From assembly GCA_039029195.1 (NCBI GenBank), contig JBCCGR010000008.1, forward strand, positions 1-64,000: DNA of 64,000 bases, in the 5' to 3' direction. Position numbers and translations under genes: made by a program. Positions 24,293 to 32,926 of the stretch are shown here, piece by piece (position 1 is the stretch's first letter; each line of letters begins with the position of its first letter). Source of the DNA: JBCCGR01 sp039029195. Lineage in GTDB: Bacteria; Pseudomonadota; Alphaproteobacteria; Rhizobiales; Rhizobiaceae. Under the pieces are notes generated by a model. That model was not told the origin of the DNA. It saw nothing but the letters and a program-made list of their open reading frames with translations, and ran no database searches.

Positions 24293-25057
24293 ATGGAACT
24301 TTTTGATCTTTCAGGCAAAACCGCAATCATCACCGGTTCGTCCCGCGGCATTGGCCGCGCAATTGCCGAACGAATGGCTGAACATGGCGCCAATGTGGTG
24401 ATCTCCTCCCGCAAGGAAGGCCCCTGTCGGGAGGTCGCGGATCTGATCAACGCGCGCGATGGCGGGCGCGCCATTGCGGTACCGGCCAACATCTCATCCA
24501 AGGAGGAACTGCAGGCGTTGGTGGATGCTACCGTGGCCGAGTTTGGTCAGGTTGACAGCCTTGTCTGCAATGCCGCCTCCAACCCTTATTACGGGCCGAT
24601 GGACGGCATTTCCGACGAACAATTTCGCAAGATTTTGGAAAACAATGTGATCGCCAATCACTGGCTGACATCGATGGTCACCCCGCAGATGAAAGAACGC
24701 AAGGACGGTTCGATCATTGTTGTTTCATCAATTGGCGGTCTGAAGGGTTCGCCCATCATCGGGGCCTACTGCATTTCCAAGGCCGCTGATCTGCAGCTTG
24801 TGCGCAATCTCGCAGTTGAACTTGGACCACACAATGTGCGTGCCAATGCCATTTGTCCGGGCCTGATCAAAACGGATTTCGCACGGGCACTCTGGGAGAA
24901 CCCGGACAATCTGAAAATGGCGCTCTGTGGCACTCCGATGGGACGCATTGGCGAGCCGGACGAGATTGCCGGGGCTGCGGTGTTCCTCGCCTCAAAAGCT
25001 GGTTCCTACATGGTTGGTCAGCAGATTGTTGTCGATGGCGGCACGACAATCACGTGA
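24293..25057 (+). CDS. Short-chain dehydrogenase/reductase
   Basis: This 254-residue classical SDR binds NAD(P) through TGSSRGIGRAIA near residue 15. The central NAA motif is CNAAS near residue 92, and the catalytic Ser-Tyr-Lys is in VVSSIGG and YCISKAA. The C-terminal ending IVVDGGTTIT is typical. It follows the FadB-like gene by six bases and probably oxidises or reduces a 3-hydroxy/3-keto acyl-CoA or a ring alcohol in the same pathway. Confidence 0.9.
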   Translation: MELFDLSGKTAIITGSSRGIGRAIAERMAEHGANVVISSRKEGPCREVADLINARDGGRAIAVPANISSKEELQALVDATVAEFGQVDSLVCNAASNPYYGPMDGISDEQFRKILENNVIANHWLTSMVTPQMKERKDGSIIVVSSIGGLKGSPIIGAYCISKAADLQLVRNLAVELGPHNVRANAICPGLIKTDFARALWENPDNLKMALCGTPMGRIGEPDEIAGAAVFLASKAGSYMVGQQIVVDGGTTIT

Positions 25058-25122
25058 GGCGAATGGTTTTCCCTTCCAATTGTCATTGCCGCTACGGGGG
25101 CAATCCGGATCCGCCCCCCTCT

Positions 25123-25161
25123 GTCGGCATTCGCCGACATCTCCCCCGCAAGGGGGGAGAT
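25123..25161. repeat. Palindromic repeat, family C (double hairpin)
   Basis: Two adjacent hairpins are seen: GTCGGC-ATTC-GCCGAC (25123-25138), then ATCTCCCCC-GCAA-GGGGGGAGAT (25139-25161). It lies between the SDR and acyl-CoA dehydrogenase genes. The G-rich stem resembles other copies near 32.8 kb. Confidence 0.7.
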
Positions 25162-25216
25162 CGAAATGCCGTTAAATTTGTTACAAACAACAATCCCAAC
25201 CTCTTGAGGTTCGCTC

Positions 25217-26401
25217 ATGACAGACCTTGATACTTTCCGCGCCGAGACCCGCCAGTGGCTTGAAGAGAACTGCCCAGCGGAAATGCGCAAACCGATGGAG
25301 TCGGAAGCCGACACTTGTTGGGGTGGCCGCAAGTTCACTTTCCAATCCGAGGCACAGAAAATCTGGCTGGAGCGTATGGCCGAGAAGGGTTGGACCGTTC
25401 CGACCTGGGCGCCAGATTATGGCGGTGCCGGGCTATCGAAAGAAGAAGCCAAGATGCTGGCGCAGGAAATGAAGCGCATTGGCGCGCGCTCGCCGCACAC
25501 CAATTTCGGCATCTGGATGCTTGGCCCGGCATTGCTGAAATTTGGAAGCGAGGAACAAAAGCGCGAGCATCTGCCAAAGATTGCACGCGGCGAAATCCGC
25601 TGGTGTCAGGGTTACTCGGAACCCAATGCGGGATCTGACCTTGCGTCGCTCGCAACCAGAGCAGAGGACAAGGGTGATCACTATCTCATCAACGGCCAGA
25701 AGATCTGGACCAGTTATGCCGACAAGGCCGACTGGATTTTCTGCCTGGTGCGAACGGACTTTGAAGCCCCCAAACATTTGGGCATCAGCTTCATCCTGTT
25801 TGATATGGCATCTGAGGGCGTTTCCACAAAACCAATCAAGCTGATTTCCGGTGCTTCGCCGTTCTGCGAAACCTTCTTTGACGATGTGAAAGCCCCGAAA
25901 GGAAATCTGGTGCATGAGGCCGGGCGCGGCTGGGATGTGGCCAAATATCTTTTGACCCACGAACGGGAGATGATCTCCGAAATCGGATCGGACGTGGAAC
26001 AGCGCATGATCGGCGAAATCGCTGCCGATGAACTGGGGCGCGACGAGAACGGTCGCATGGATGATCCGGTGCTGCGCGCCAAGGCCATTGAAGCGGATAT
26101 CGATGCGTTCGCGTTCAAGACCCTGTTACAGAGCGTCAAGGACCGCACCAAGGCCGGCCAATCGCTGGGGGCGCTGTCGTCGGCGCTGAAATATTACGGC
26201 ACCGAGCTCAACAAACGTCGGTTCGAGTTGATGATGGACGTGGGGGGCTCGGACGAACTTGAGCTCAGTGAAACCCGGAACAGTGATGGTCAGCGCGCGC
26301 GGGAGTGGCTGCGCACGAAAGCCAATTCCATTGAAGGCGGAACGTCCGAAGTGCAACTCAACATTGTTTCCAAACACATTTTGCGTCTGCCGGGGGCTTG
26401 A
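25217..26401 (+). CDS. Acyl-CoA dehydrogenase (catalytic subunit type)
   Basis: This 394-residue FAD enzyme oxidises acyl-CoA to 2-enoyl-CoA. FAD/substrate loops are visible (WCQGYSEPNAGSDLASL near 135, IWTSYADKADW near 160). The catalytic Glu is about residue 373 in IEGGTSEVQ. It carries the longer spacing seen in acyl-CoA dehydrogenases for bulky substrates. Its neighbour ACAD lacks the Glu, and the two are expected to form a mixed complex as in steroid side-chain degraders. A 157-base gap with a palindrome separates the genes. Confidence 0.9.
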   Translation: MTDLDTFRAETRQWLEENCPAEMRKPMESEADTCWGGRKFTFQSEAQKIWLERMAEKGWTVPTWAPDYGGAGLSKEEAKMLAQEMKRIGARSPHTNFGIWMLGPALLKFGSEEQKREHLPKIARGEIRWCQGYSEPNAGSDLASLATRAEDKGDHYLINGQKIWTSYADKADWIFCLVRTDFEAPKHLGISFILFDMASEGVSTKPIKLISGASPFCETFFDDVKAPKGNLVHEAGRGWDVAKYLLTHEREMISEIGSDVEQRMIGEIAADELGRDENGRMDDPVLRAKAIEADIDAFAFKTLLQSVKDRTKAGQSLGALSSALKYYGTELNKRRFELMMDVGGSDELELSETRNSDGQRAREWLRTKANSIEGGTSEVQLNIVSKHILRLPGA

Positions 26402-26430
26402 TCGCCAGACTTGATACCCGAACCAACCAC

Positions 26431-26506
26431 CGTCATTCCGGCCTTTAGGGCCGGAATCCAAAAACTGAATAATCAATGGATTGTGGCCCTGAAGGCCGCA
26501 ATGACG
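26431..26506. repeat. Palindromic repeat, family B copy 1
   Basis: The element begins CGTCATTCCGGCC, continues as GGGCCGGAATCCA, has a TA-rich centre and ends TGGATTGTGGCCC...GGCCGCAATGACG, so it is a long imperfect palindrome. A second member lies at 35646-35729. This type is common in alphaproteobacterial gaps. Confidence 0.75.
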
Positions 26507-26558
26507 ACGAGGATAAATTAGAACGAACCAAGGCTTCGCCAAACAAGGATCACCAGAC

Positions 26559-27698
26559 ATGGCTCTTGTACTCAACGAAGAACAGGAAATGCTGCGCGAA
26601 GCGGCATCCGGTTTCATTTCAGAAAGTGCGCCAGTCGCAGCTCTTCGCAAGTTGCGGGACGAAGAAGACGAAACCGGGTTTTCGCGTGATCTGTGGTCAG
26701 AAATGGCCCAGATGGGTTGGGCCGGAATCATTGTTCCGGAAGACCATGGCGGCAGCGAGTTTGGCTATGTAGGAGCCGGTCTAATCGCCGAGGAAATGGG
26801 CAAAAACCTCACCGCTTCTCCCTTTCTGGCAACCTCCATCATGGTGGCAACCGCGCTCAACAGGCTGGGGTCTGACGCGCAGAAACAAGCGCTGTTGCCT
26901 AAGATTGCAGACGGGTCGCTGGTGATGGCTTTGGCAATTGATGAAAGGCGCAAGCACCGCCCGTCAACGATCACCACAAAAGCGGAAAAATCCGGAAACG
27001 GTTTTCGGCTCTCAGGCTCAAAGACCTTTGTGGCTGACGGCCATGTGGCTGATCAGATGGTAGTCGCCGCCCGCACCAGCGGTGATGACGACGACAGGGA
27101 TGGCGTGAGCCTGTTTCTGGTCGATGCCAAGACCGATGGTGTTGCCACGGAACGCACCATGATGGTCGACAGTCGCAACGCAGCGCGCATTCAGTTTGAT
27201 GGCGTTCAGCTTTCAGGCGATGCGGTACTTGGTGAAGTTGATGATGGGCGCGATGGGCTGAATGCCATTTTGAACGCTGGGCGAGCCGGCCTTTCAGCCG
27301 AAATGCTGGGTGCGGCCTCGCAAGCCTTTGATATTACGCTCGATTATATCCGCGAGCGCAAGCAATTTGGCAAAGAAATTGGCTCGTTTCAGGCGCTGCA
27401 ACATCGCGCCTCGCACCTTTACACCGAACTGGAGATGGCGCGCGCCATCACCCTGCAGGCACTTCAAGCACTCGACGACGACGCGCCAATGGCCGAGCTT
27501 GCCGTTTCCATGGCGAAGGCGAAGGTGGGGCGGGTCGCCACGCTGGCCGCACAGGAGGGCATTCAGATGCATGGCGGCATGGGGATGACCGACGCGTTCG
27601 ACATCGGGCTTTACATCAAGCGCATTCGCGTGGCGCAAGAGATGCTCGGCGATGTGAACTATCACAGCGATGCAATTGGACAGGCGCTCGGTTACTGA
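26559..27698 (+). CDS. Acyl-CoA dehydrogenase-like, probable non-catalytic partner subunit
   Basis: This 379-residue protein has the acyl-CoA dehydrogenase fold: N-terminal helices, a FAD strand region (MALAIDERRKHRPST, then FRLSGSKTFVADG) and the C-terminal helical domain with RKQFGKEIGSFQALQHR. The place of the catalytic Glu-Gly-Thr is occupied by a MLGDVNYHS run, so the general base is missing. Such subunits pair with a catalytic acyl-CoA dehydrogenase to form alpha2-beta2 enzymes. Its partner is most likely the acyl-CoA dehydrogenase encoded just upstream. Confidence 0.88.
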   Translation: MALVLNEEQEMLREAASGFISESAPVAALRKLRDEEDETGFSRDLWSEMAQMGWAGIIVPEDHGGSEFGYVGAGLIAEEMGKNLTASPFLATSIMVATALNRLGSDAQKQALLPKIADGSLVMALAIDERRKHRPSTITTKAEKSGNGFRLSGSKTFVADGHVADQMVVAARTSGDDDDRDGVSLFLVDAKTDGVATERTMMVDSRNAARIQFDGVQLSGDAVLGEVDDGRDGLNAILNAGRAGLSAEMLGAASQAFDITLDYIRERKQFGKEIGSFQALQHRASHLYTELEMARAITLQALQALDDDAPMAELAVSMAKAKVGRVATLAAQEGIQMHGGMGMTDAFDIGLYIKRIRVAQEMLGDVNYHSDAIGQALGY

Positions 27699-27733
27699 GC
27701 ACACTGCGAGCCGATAATTTTCCGGATGGTAAC

Positions 27734-29410
27734 ATGACCCAACGAAATGGCGGCCAGTTGCTGGTTGAATGCCTGCAGGCGCTTGGAGCACGGCACAGTT
27801 TTGGCGTTCCCGGTGAGAGCTATCTGGCCGTGCTTGATGCGCTCTATGACACGCAGCAATCACTCGGTTTCACCCTTTGCCGCAATGAAGGCGGCGCCGC
27901 TTTCATGGCTGCAGCCTATGGCAAGCTGACGGGAACGCCTGGCATCTGTTTTGTGACCCGTGGACCGGGCGCCACCAATGCATCCATTGGCGTTCACACG
28001 GCAAGGCAAGACAGTGTGCCCATGATTTTGTTCGTCGGTCAGGTTGGCACTGACATGAAAGAGCGGGAGGCATTTCAGGAGATCGACTATCGCGCCTTCT
28101 ATGGTGGAGTCGCCAAATGGGCGACCGAGATTGAAGACGTCAATCGTATCCCCGAGTTTGTGGCGCGGGCCTGGACGACTGCGATTTCAGGACGTCCCGG
28201 CCCGGTGGTGGTGGCGCTGCCTGAGAACATGCTCACCGATCTCACCGACACCCCTCCCCTTGATGAACCGCTCCCCGCAATTCAGGAGGCTTCACCCTCC
28301 GCTGAAGCTCTTGAACATTTGGAAGCGATGCTTGTCGCTGCCGAACGCCCGTTGATTTTGATTGGCGGCGGCGGCTGGTCAGAGCATGGACGCGGTGCGC
28401 TGCAGAACTTTGCGGAGCAAACCGACATTCCGTTACTCGCCGCCTTCCGGTTTCAGGACCTGATCGACAATCACAGCCCCTGTTATGCGGGCGATGCCGG
28501 GGTTGGCATGAACCCGACCACGAAAGACCTCATTCGAAACGCCGATTTGCTTTTCGCCGTCAATGTGCGCTTTGGCGAGATGAGCACGGACGGCTACACT
28601 CTGCTTGATGTGCCACGTTCAAAGCAAAAGCTCGTTCATGTGCACACGTCCGACCGCGAACTGGGCAAGATCTATGTTCCCGATCTTGCAATCCACTGCG
28701 GGCCGAATGCGCTTTCCAAAGGGCTTTCCGGGATCAAGGCGAAGGGCGATTGGGCGACTTGGCGGGCAACCGCACGAAGAGATTACGAAGCCTCACTCGA
28801 CCTTCCCGACCTGCCAAGCCCCGTCGACATGGGCAAAGTCTCCGCCTTCCTGCGCGACCGCCTGCCGGATGATGTGATCCTGACAAACGGTGCGGGTAAT
28901 TTTGCCGTCTGGCCCAACAAGTTTCTGCCGCTCGGACCCAATCAACGCCTGCTCGCACCGCAGTCGGGTGCCATGGGATTTGGTCTGCCGGCGGCCATCG
29001 CGGCAAAGACCGCTGAACCCGACCGCACTGTGATTTGTTTCGCTGGCGATGGCGACTTTCAGATGAATTGCCAAGAGCTTGGCACCGCCATGCAGGCGGG
29101 TACGCAGCCAATCGTTCTGATCCTCAACAATGGCACATATGGCACCATCCGCATGCATCAGGAGCGGCACTATCCCGAGCGGGTATCAGGAACCAATCTG
29201 GAAAACCCGGATTTTGGAGCCCTTGCCCGCGCCTACGGATTTCACGGCGAGCGTGTGGAAACGACTGGTGACTTTGAAGCGGCGTTCGAGCGGGCGATGC
29301 AGTCAGATACTGGCGCCGTGCTTGATCTGGCGATTTCGGCAGAAGCGCTAACCCCGCGCCAGCCGCTGAGTGCCATCCGCGCGGCGGCGCTGGAAGATAA
29401 ATCGGGCTGA
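27734..29410 (+). CDS. ThDP-dependent enzyme, acetolactate-synthase-like
   Basis: This 558-residue protein has the three domains of the acetolactate synthase large-subunit family: an N-terminal pyrimidine-binding domain with activating Glu52 in CRNEGGAAFMAAAYG, a middle domain, and a C-terminal diphosphate domain with FAGDGDFQMNCQELGT and LNNGTYGTI. No small regulatory subunit follows, so it is not a standard branched-chain biosynthetic unit. It lies 36 bases after the second acyl-CoA dehydrogenase and may act on a 2-keto or 2-hydroxyacyl-CoA (lyase-like) intermediate. The exact reaction is open. Confidence 0.85.
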   Translation: MTQRNGGQLLVECLQALGARHSFGVPGESYLAVLDALYDTQQSLGFTLCRNEGGAAFMAAAYGKLTGTPGICFVTRGPGATNASIGVHTARQDSVPMILFVGQVGTDMKEREAFQEIDYRAFYGGVAKWATEIEDVNRIPEFVARAWTTAISGRPGPVVVALPENMLTDLTDTPPLDEPLPAIQEASPSAEALEHLEAMLVAAERPLILIGGGGWSEHGRGALQNFAEQTDIPLLAAFRFQDLIDNHSPCYAGDAGVGMNPTTKDLIRNADLLFAVNVRFGEMSTDGYTLLDVPRSKQKLVHVHTSDRELGKIYVPDLAIHCGPNALSKGLSGIKAKGDWATWRATARRDYEASLDLPDLPSPVDMGKVSAFLRDRLPDDVILTNGAGNFAVWPNKFLPLGPNQRLLAPQSGAMGFGLPAAIAAKTAEPDRTVICFAGDGDFQMNCQELGTAMQAGTQPIVLILNNGTYGTIRMHQERHYPERVSGTNLENPDFGALARAYGFHGERVETTGDFEAAFERAMQSDTGAVLDLAISAEALTPRQPLSAIRAAALEDKSG

Positions 29411-29472
29411 GGTGGTTCCACCCTCGTTCCAGGGTATTTGCCTATGGGATGACACGACCGCAGGACTCACAA

Positions 29473-29509
29473 TTTCCCTCACCTTTTTCAAAGGGGAGGG
29501 TGAGGGAAA
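29473..29509. repeat. Palindrome between convergent genes
   Basis: TTTCCCTCACC (29473-29483) pairs with GGTGAGGGAAA (29499-29509) in an 11-base stem. It lies between the rightward ThDP gene and the leftward enolase-superfamily gene and could serve as a two-way RNA end. Confidence 0.7.
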
Positions 29510-29636
29510 CAACAGAGCCTGAAATTCAGGAAGGTACTCAAATGCGATAGCCCGGCCCGCAAGAGTGGAGATAAGTTCGTGGCACCATTGAAGGCCCTTC
29601 TTAGATGGAAGGAAACTGCAAGGGCCGCTTCAGCCG

Positions 29637-30758
29637 CTATTCCATCAGTGCGGTGCGGTAGTGCGCGAGCTTGTCCAGATCGAGCCGCACACCAAGGCCG
29701 GGCGTTTCCGGAACATGCACGAACCCATTCTTCACCGGGAATGGCTCCGTCGCGACATCTGTCTCCGCATAGTAGGTCGACATATAAAACTCGCAGCCGA
29801 GTTCCAGATCGGGCACAGCCGCCATCAAATGCGCTCCGGCAGCATGGGCGATGGATGTCTCGAACATGCAGCCCCCGTAGACTTCAAGGCCGGCGGCCCT
29901 TGCGATTGCAGCAATTTCCAGCGCCCGTCTGATCCCACCCGACTTTGAAATCTTGAGCGAGAAAATGTCGGCGATACGGTCGGCAGCACCTTCAAGGGCC
30001 TGGCGGGGATCGAACACCGATTCATCAGCCATGATGGGCACATCGACCGCGCGGGTGATTTCACTCAAAGCTGCGCGGTCATTCATCTTGACCGGCTGTT
30101 CGACAAAGGTCGGGCGAAACGCCTCGAGGTCACGAATCCGACGAATGGCGTCATAGGCCGGGAGCCCCTGATTGTAGTCAATACGCAGGTCCACCTCGTC
30201 GCCATAGAGTGAGCGCAGCCTTTCAAGCCGCATCAGATCGAAGCTGTGCTCGGAAAACCCGGTCTTCAGTTTGAACAGGCGCACTCCGTCTGTCCAGAGC
30301 GCGGCAATATCATCGAGATCAGCATCGAAATCCGGGTTGGCGATGGAAAAACTCATCGGGATTTTGGTCTGATGACGCCCACCAACCAGTTCGGCGATGG
30401 GCAGCCCTGTGATCTGACCGGTGATGTCGAGCAAGGCGGTTTCCACCGCGCATTTTGCCTCGTTATGACCCACCAATGTCTTGGCGCATTGATTGAGGAT
30501 CACCTCGACCTGCACGGGATCAGCGCCCATCAAATGCGGGCGGAAGTATTTGTTAATCGCCGCCGCATTGGCCTCCACCGTTCCGGTGAATACCGGCCAG
30601 GGCGAGGCCTCGCCCCACCCCGTCAGGCCGCTTGCGGTTTTCAACTCCAGCAGAACAGCGTTGATGGCCGAGACATCGCCTGAACCATGGGAGTGAACGG
30701 CCTTGGCCGGAATGCTGACGCAATGAACCCGAACAGCGGTGATTGCGTGCTCCGACAT
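29637..30758 (-). CDS. Enolase-superfamily enzyme (mandelate racemase/muconate lactonizing type)
   Basis: This 373-residue enzyme abstracts a proton alpha to a carboxylate. The MLE-type catalytic set is present: Lys163-x-Lys165 in LFKLKTGF, metal ligands Asp194 (DYNQG), Glu220 (VEQPV) and Asp245/Glu246 (MADES), and Lys in LKISKSGG near 272. Substrates in this group include muconates, dipeptides and N-succinyl amino acids; none can be named. The start overlaps the ThDP enzyme stop as TGATG, so the two are made together. The N-terminal capping loop contains AVHSHGSGD. Confidence 0.88.
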   Translation of the reverse strand: MSEHAITAVRVHCVSIPAKAVHSHGSGDVSAINAVLLELKTASGLTGWGEASPWPVFTGTVEANAAAINKYFRPHLMGADPVQVEVILNQCAKTLVGHNEAKCAVETALLDITGQITGLPIAELVGGRHQTKIPMSFSIANPDFDADLDDIAALWTDGVRLFKLKTGFSEHSFDLMRLERLRSLYGDEVDLRIDYNQGLPAYDAIRRIRDLEAFRPTFVEQPVKMNDRAALSEITRAVDVPIMADESVFDPRQALEGAADRIADIFSLKISKSGGIRRALEIAAIARAAGLEVYGGCMFETSIAHAAGAHLMAAVPDLELGCEFYMSTYYAETDVATEPFPVKNGFVHVPETPGLGVRLDLDKLAHYRTALME

Positions 30759-32461
30759 CAGGCGATCCACTCGCTCACCGGTGCCCGCGCCTCGTTGAGC
30801 GGCTGGCTGATGATGTCGACAAGTGCGGGACCATCATGATTGACGGCCTCGCGGAGCGTGCTTTCGAGCTTTTCGGGATCTTCCACCTTCCATGCCTTGA
30901 GGCCGAAGGCTTCAGCCACTGCCTGATGATCCGTACGATTGAAGTCGACCGAGAAATAGCGTTCGTTGAAGGCCGTCTTCTGGCCGGCCTTGATCCAGCC
31001 ATAGACCGAATTGGAAAAGACGATGAAGGTGATGGGCATGTTTTTGCGCACGGCGGTTTCCAGTTCACCACAGGTGAAGCCGAAGCTACCATCGCCCATC
31101 AATGCCACAACCTTTTTATCTGGCGCTCCCACATGGGCCCCCATGGCTGCCGAGAGCGCATAGCCGAGCGCGCCATGCGCCCGGTTTGAAAACAGGGTTC
31201 TGCCCGTGGTGCGAAGCTCATAAAAGGCTGAGATATAAGGGCATGGTGTTCCCGGATCGCCCACGATGATGGCATCATCGTCGAGCACTTTGCGCAGCGC
31301 CGCAATGGTGCGTTCCGGACGAACCGGCGATTCCGTGCTGCCGGAAAGTTCCTGGAACGCCTGCCATTTTCTTGCCTTGAGCGGTGCAATTGCCGCTGCG
31401 CCGCCAAAACCGGCCTGCGGGCCTTTTTCTTTCAGCGCCTTGTTGAGCGCGTCGATGGCAAGACGCGCGTCCGACACGACTGCGACTTCCGTCTTGTAGG
31501 ATGCGCCGATCACTTCCGGGTCGTTGTCGATGTGCACAATGCGCGTGCCCTTTGCCGGATATCGCCAAAGCTCGGTGGTGACAGACCCTGCCCGGCAGCC
31601 GATGAAAACCACCAGATCGGCCTGTTGCACCAGCTCCCGCGTTGGAATAACCCCGCCGTTGGACCCCACCACGCCAATGCAGTTTGGGTGGGTTTCAGGG
31701 ATCGAGCCCTGCCCGGAAATGGTTGTGGCGGTCGCTATATCGAGCGCTTCCACGAACTCCACAAAACCGGCTTCGCCGCGTGAAAGAACAATCCCGCCAC
31801 CGCAGATGATCACAGGGAATTTTGCAGACAGGATGGCATCGAGTGCCGCATCAATAGCCATAGGATCGGGGCCTGCCGGATAGGCCGGGTAAGTCTGGTG
31901 CGCCGGATCGGCCCAGATATCATCGGGGTTTGCCTGCCCACGCTGCACATCGATTGGAAGTCCCAGATGCGCAGCACCGGGGCGACCGGTCGTCATCTTC
32001 CGAAAGGCCGTGCGCACAGCATCCGGCACGGCATCTGCATGTTGGATGACGGTGTTGAACTTGGTCAGCGGGCGCATCAGCCCTTCCTGATCCAGTTCCG
32101 TCAACGGGTAGTGCCCCTTGGAACGGGTGCCCACGTCAGAGGTGATGCCCAAAATCGGCACGGAACTCTCATTGGCTTCCACAAGACCGGGAAGAATATA
32201 GGTCGCCCCGCCGCCAGACGGTCCTTCGCAGACTCCCACACGGCCCGTCACACGGGCATAACCGTCCGCCATATAAGCTGCACATCGCTCGTCGCGGGTG
32301 AGGATATGTTCGATATTGTGATTGAGGCGGTATAGCGCATCATAGAATGGCAGCGTGGTGTCACCGCACAGGCCGAAAATATGTTTCACCCCATGCTCTT
32401 CCAGCATGCGAACCATGGCTTCAGCACCGGTCATCTGGTTCGTTTGGGTTTGCTCGCTCAT
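30758..32461 (-). CDS. ThDP-dependent enzyme, acetolactate-synthase-like
   Basis: This is a 567-residue three-domain ThDP enzyme. The activating Glu58 lies in TRDERCAAYMADGYARVTG; the cofactor motif is ALMGDGSFGFTCGELET followed by FSNSVYGW. The substrate loop region QGSIPETHPNCIG is of acetolactate-synthase/oxalyl-CoA-decarboxylase style. The start used is ATG 32461, which follows an AGAGGCTGAG ribosome site. It forms a two-gene operon with the enolase-superfamily gene and is divergent from a GntR regulator. The pair suggests a catabolic route for an acidic substrate that yields a 2-keto acid. Confidence 0.87.
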   Translation of the reverse strand: MSEQTQTNQMTGAEAMVRMLEEHGVKHIFGLCGDTTLPFYDALYRLNHNIEHILTRDERCAAYMADGYARVTGRVGVCEGPSGGGATYILPGLVEANESSVPILGITSDVGTRSKGHYPLTELDQEGLMRPLTKFNTVIQHADAVPDAVRTAFRKMTTGRPGAAHLGLPIDVQRGQANPDDIWADPAHQTYPAYPAGPDPMAIDAALDAILSAKFPVIICGGGIVLSRGEAGFVEFVEALDIATATTISGQGSIPETHPNCIGVVGSNGGVIPTRELVQQADLVVFIGCRAGSVTTELWRYPAKGTRIVHIDNDPEVIGASYKTEVAVVSDARLAIDALNKALKEKGPQAGFGGAAAIAPLKARKWQAFQELSGSTESPVRPERTIAALRKVLDDDAIIVGDPGTPCPYISAFYELRTTGRTLFSNRAHGALGYALSAAMGAHVGAPDKKVVALMGDGSFGFTCGELETAVRKNMPITFIVFSNSVYGWIKAGQKTAFNERYFSVDFNRTDHQAVAEAFGLKAWKVEDPEKLESTLREAVNHDGPALVDIISQPLNEARAPVSEWIA

Positions 32462-32489
32462 CTCAGCCTCTTTTTGAATTTCCCTGTGG

Positions 32490-32517
32490 ACTATATCGTG
32501 CGCAAAGCTGTATACAA
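32490..32517 (-). promoter_or_regulatory. Promoter of the ThDP/enolase operon with GntR operator
   Basis: On the minus strand TTGTAT (32512-32517) and TATAGT (32490-32495) are 16 bases apart. The palindrome TGTATACA (32509-32516) covers the -35 box. TGTATACA-like sites are typical operators of FCD-type GntR regulators, and such a gene lies at 32927. Repression by that product, released by the pathway substrate, is the simplest reading. Confidence 0.65.
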
Positions 32518-32741
32518 TTTGAATGAGCGCGACAAGACATATGATTTGGAACTTGAATGAGCGGTGGGTCGCAAGGACGTGGTTGATCGCAAAGGCCAGA
32601 CAATTTCGGTTTGGAACCGGCGCTAGCGGTACCGCAAAAGCTCTCCTGGATTCGAATGGAAACTTTGCACACCCATCGTCACTCTTCATCCAGGCAGTAG
32701 CCACCGCGATAATTCACGACCCGAATAGGGCTTGGTTGTTT

Positions 32742-32857
32742 CCCTCCCCCAGCGGGGGAGGGTGTCCACGAACGTGGACGGGTGGGGGAGAAAACCATCG
32801 CAATCCCCACCCGACATGGCTCCGCCATGCCACCCTCCCCTTTGAGAAAGGGGAGGG
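32742..32857. repeat. Composite palindromic repeat array, family C
   Basis: Five inverted repeats follow each other or nest: CCCTCCCCC-AGC-GGGGGAGGG (32742-32762), GTCCACG-AACG-TGGAC (about 32764-32779), GGGTGGGG...CCCCACCC (32780-32812), CATGGC-TCC-GCCATG (about 32815-32829) and CCCTCCCCTTT...AAAGGGGAGGG (32833-32857). Such tandem hairpins are typical mosaic repeats in rhizobial-type genomes. Confidence 0.75.
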
Positions 32858-32926
32858 AACAAGCCAGATAGGCTGTCGTTTTCTTCCACATGCGATTACC
32901 CTGTCCCCACTAGGGAAGGCCATGGC

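Larger units (their letters stand above)
32462..32926. other. Divergent control region with composite repeat
   Basis: This 465-base gap separates the ThDP/enolase operon (left) from the GntR gene (right). Next to the ThDP gene lies a leftward promoter with a palindromic operator, described separately. The right part holds the composite repeat array at 32742-32857. The 220 bases in between show no gene. Confidence 0.6.
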
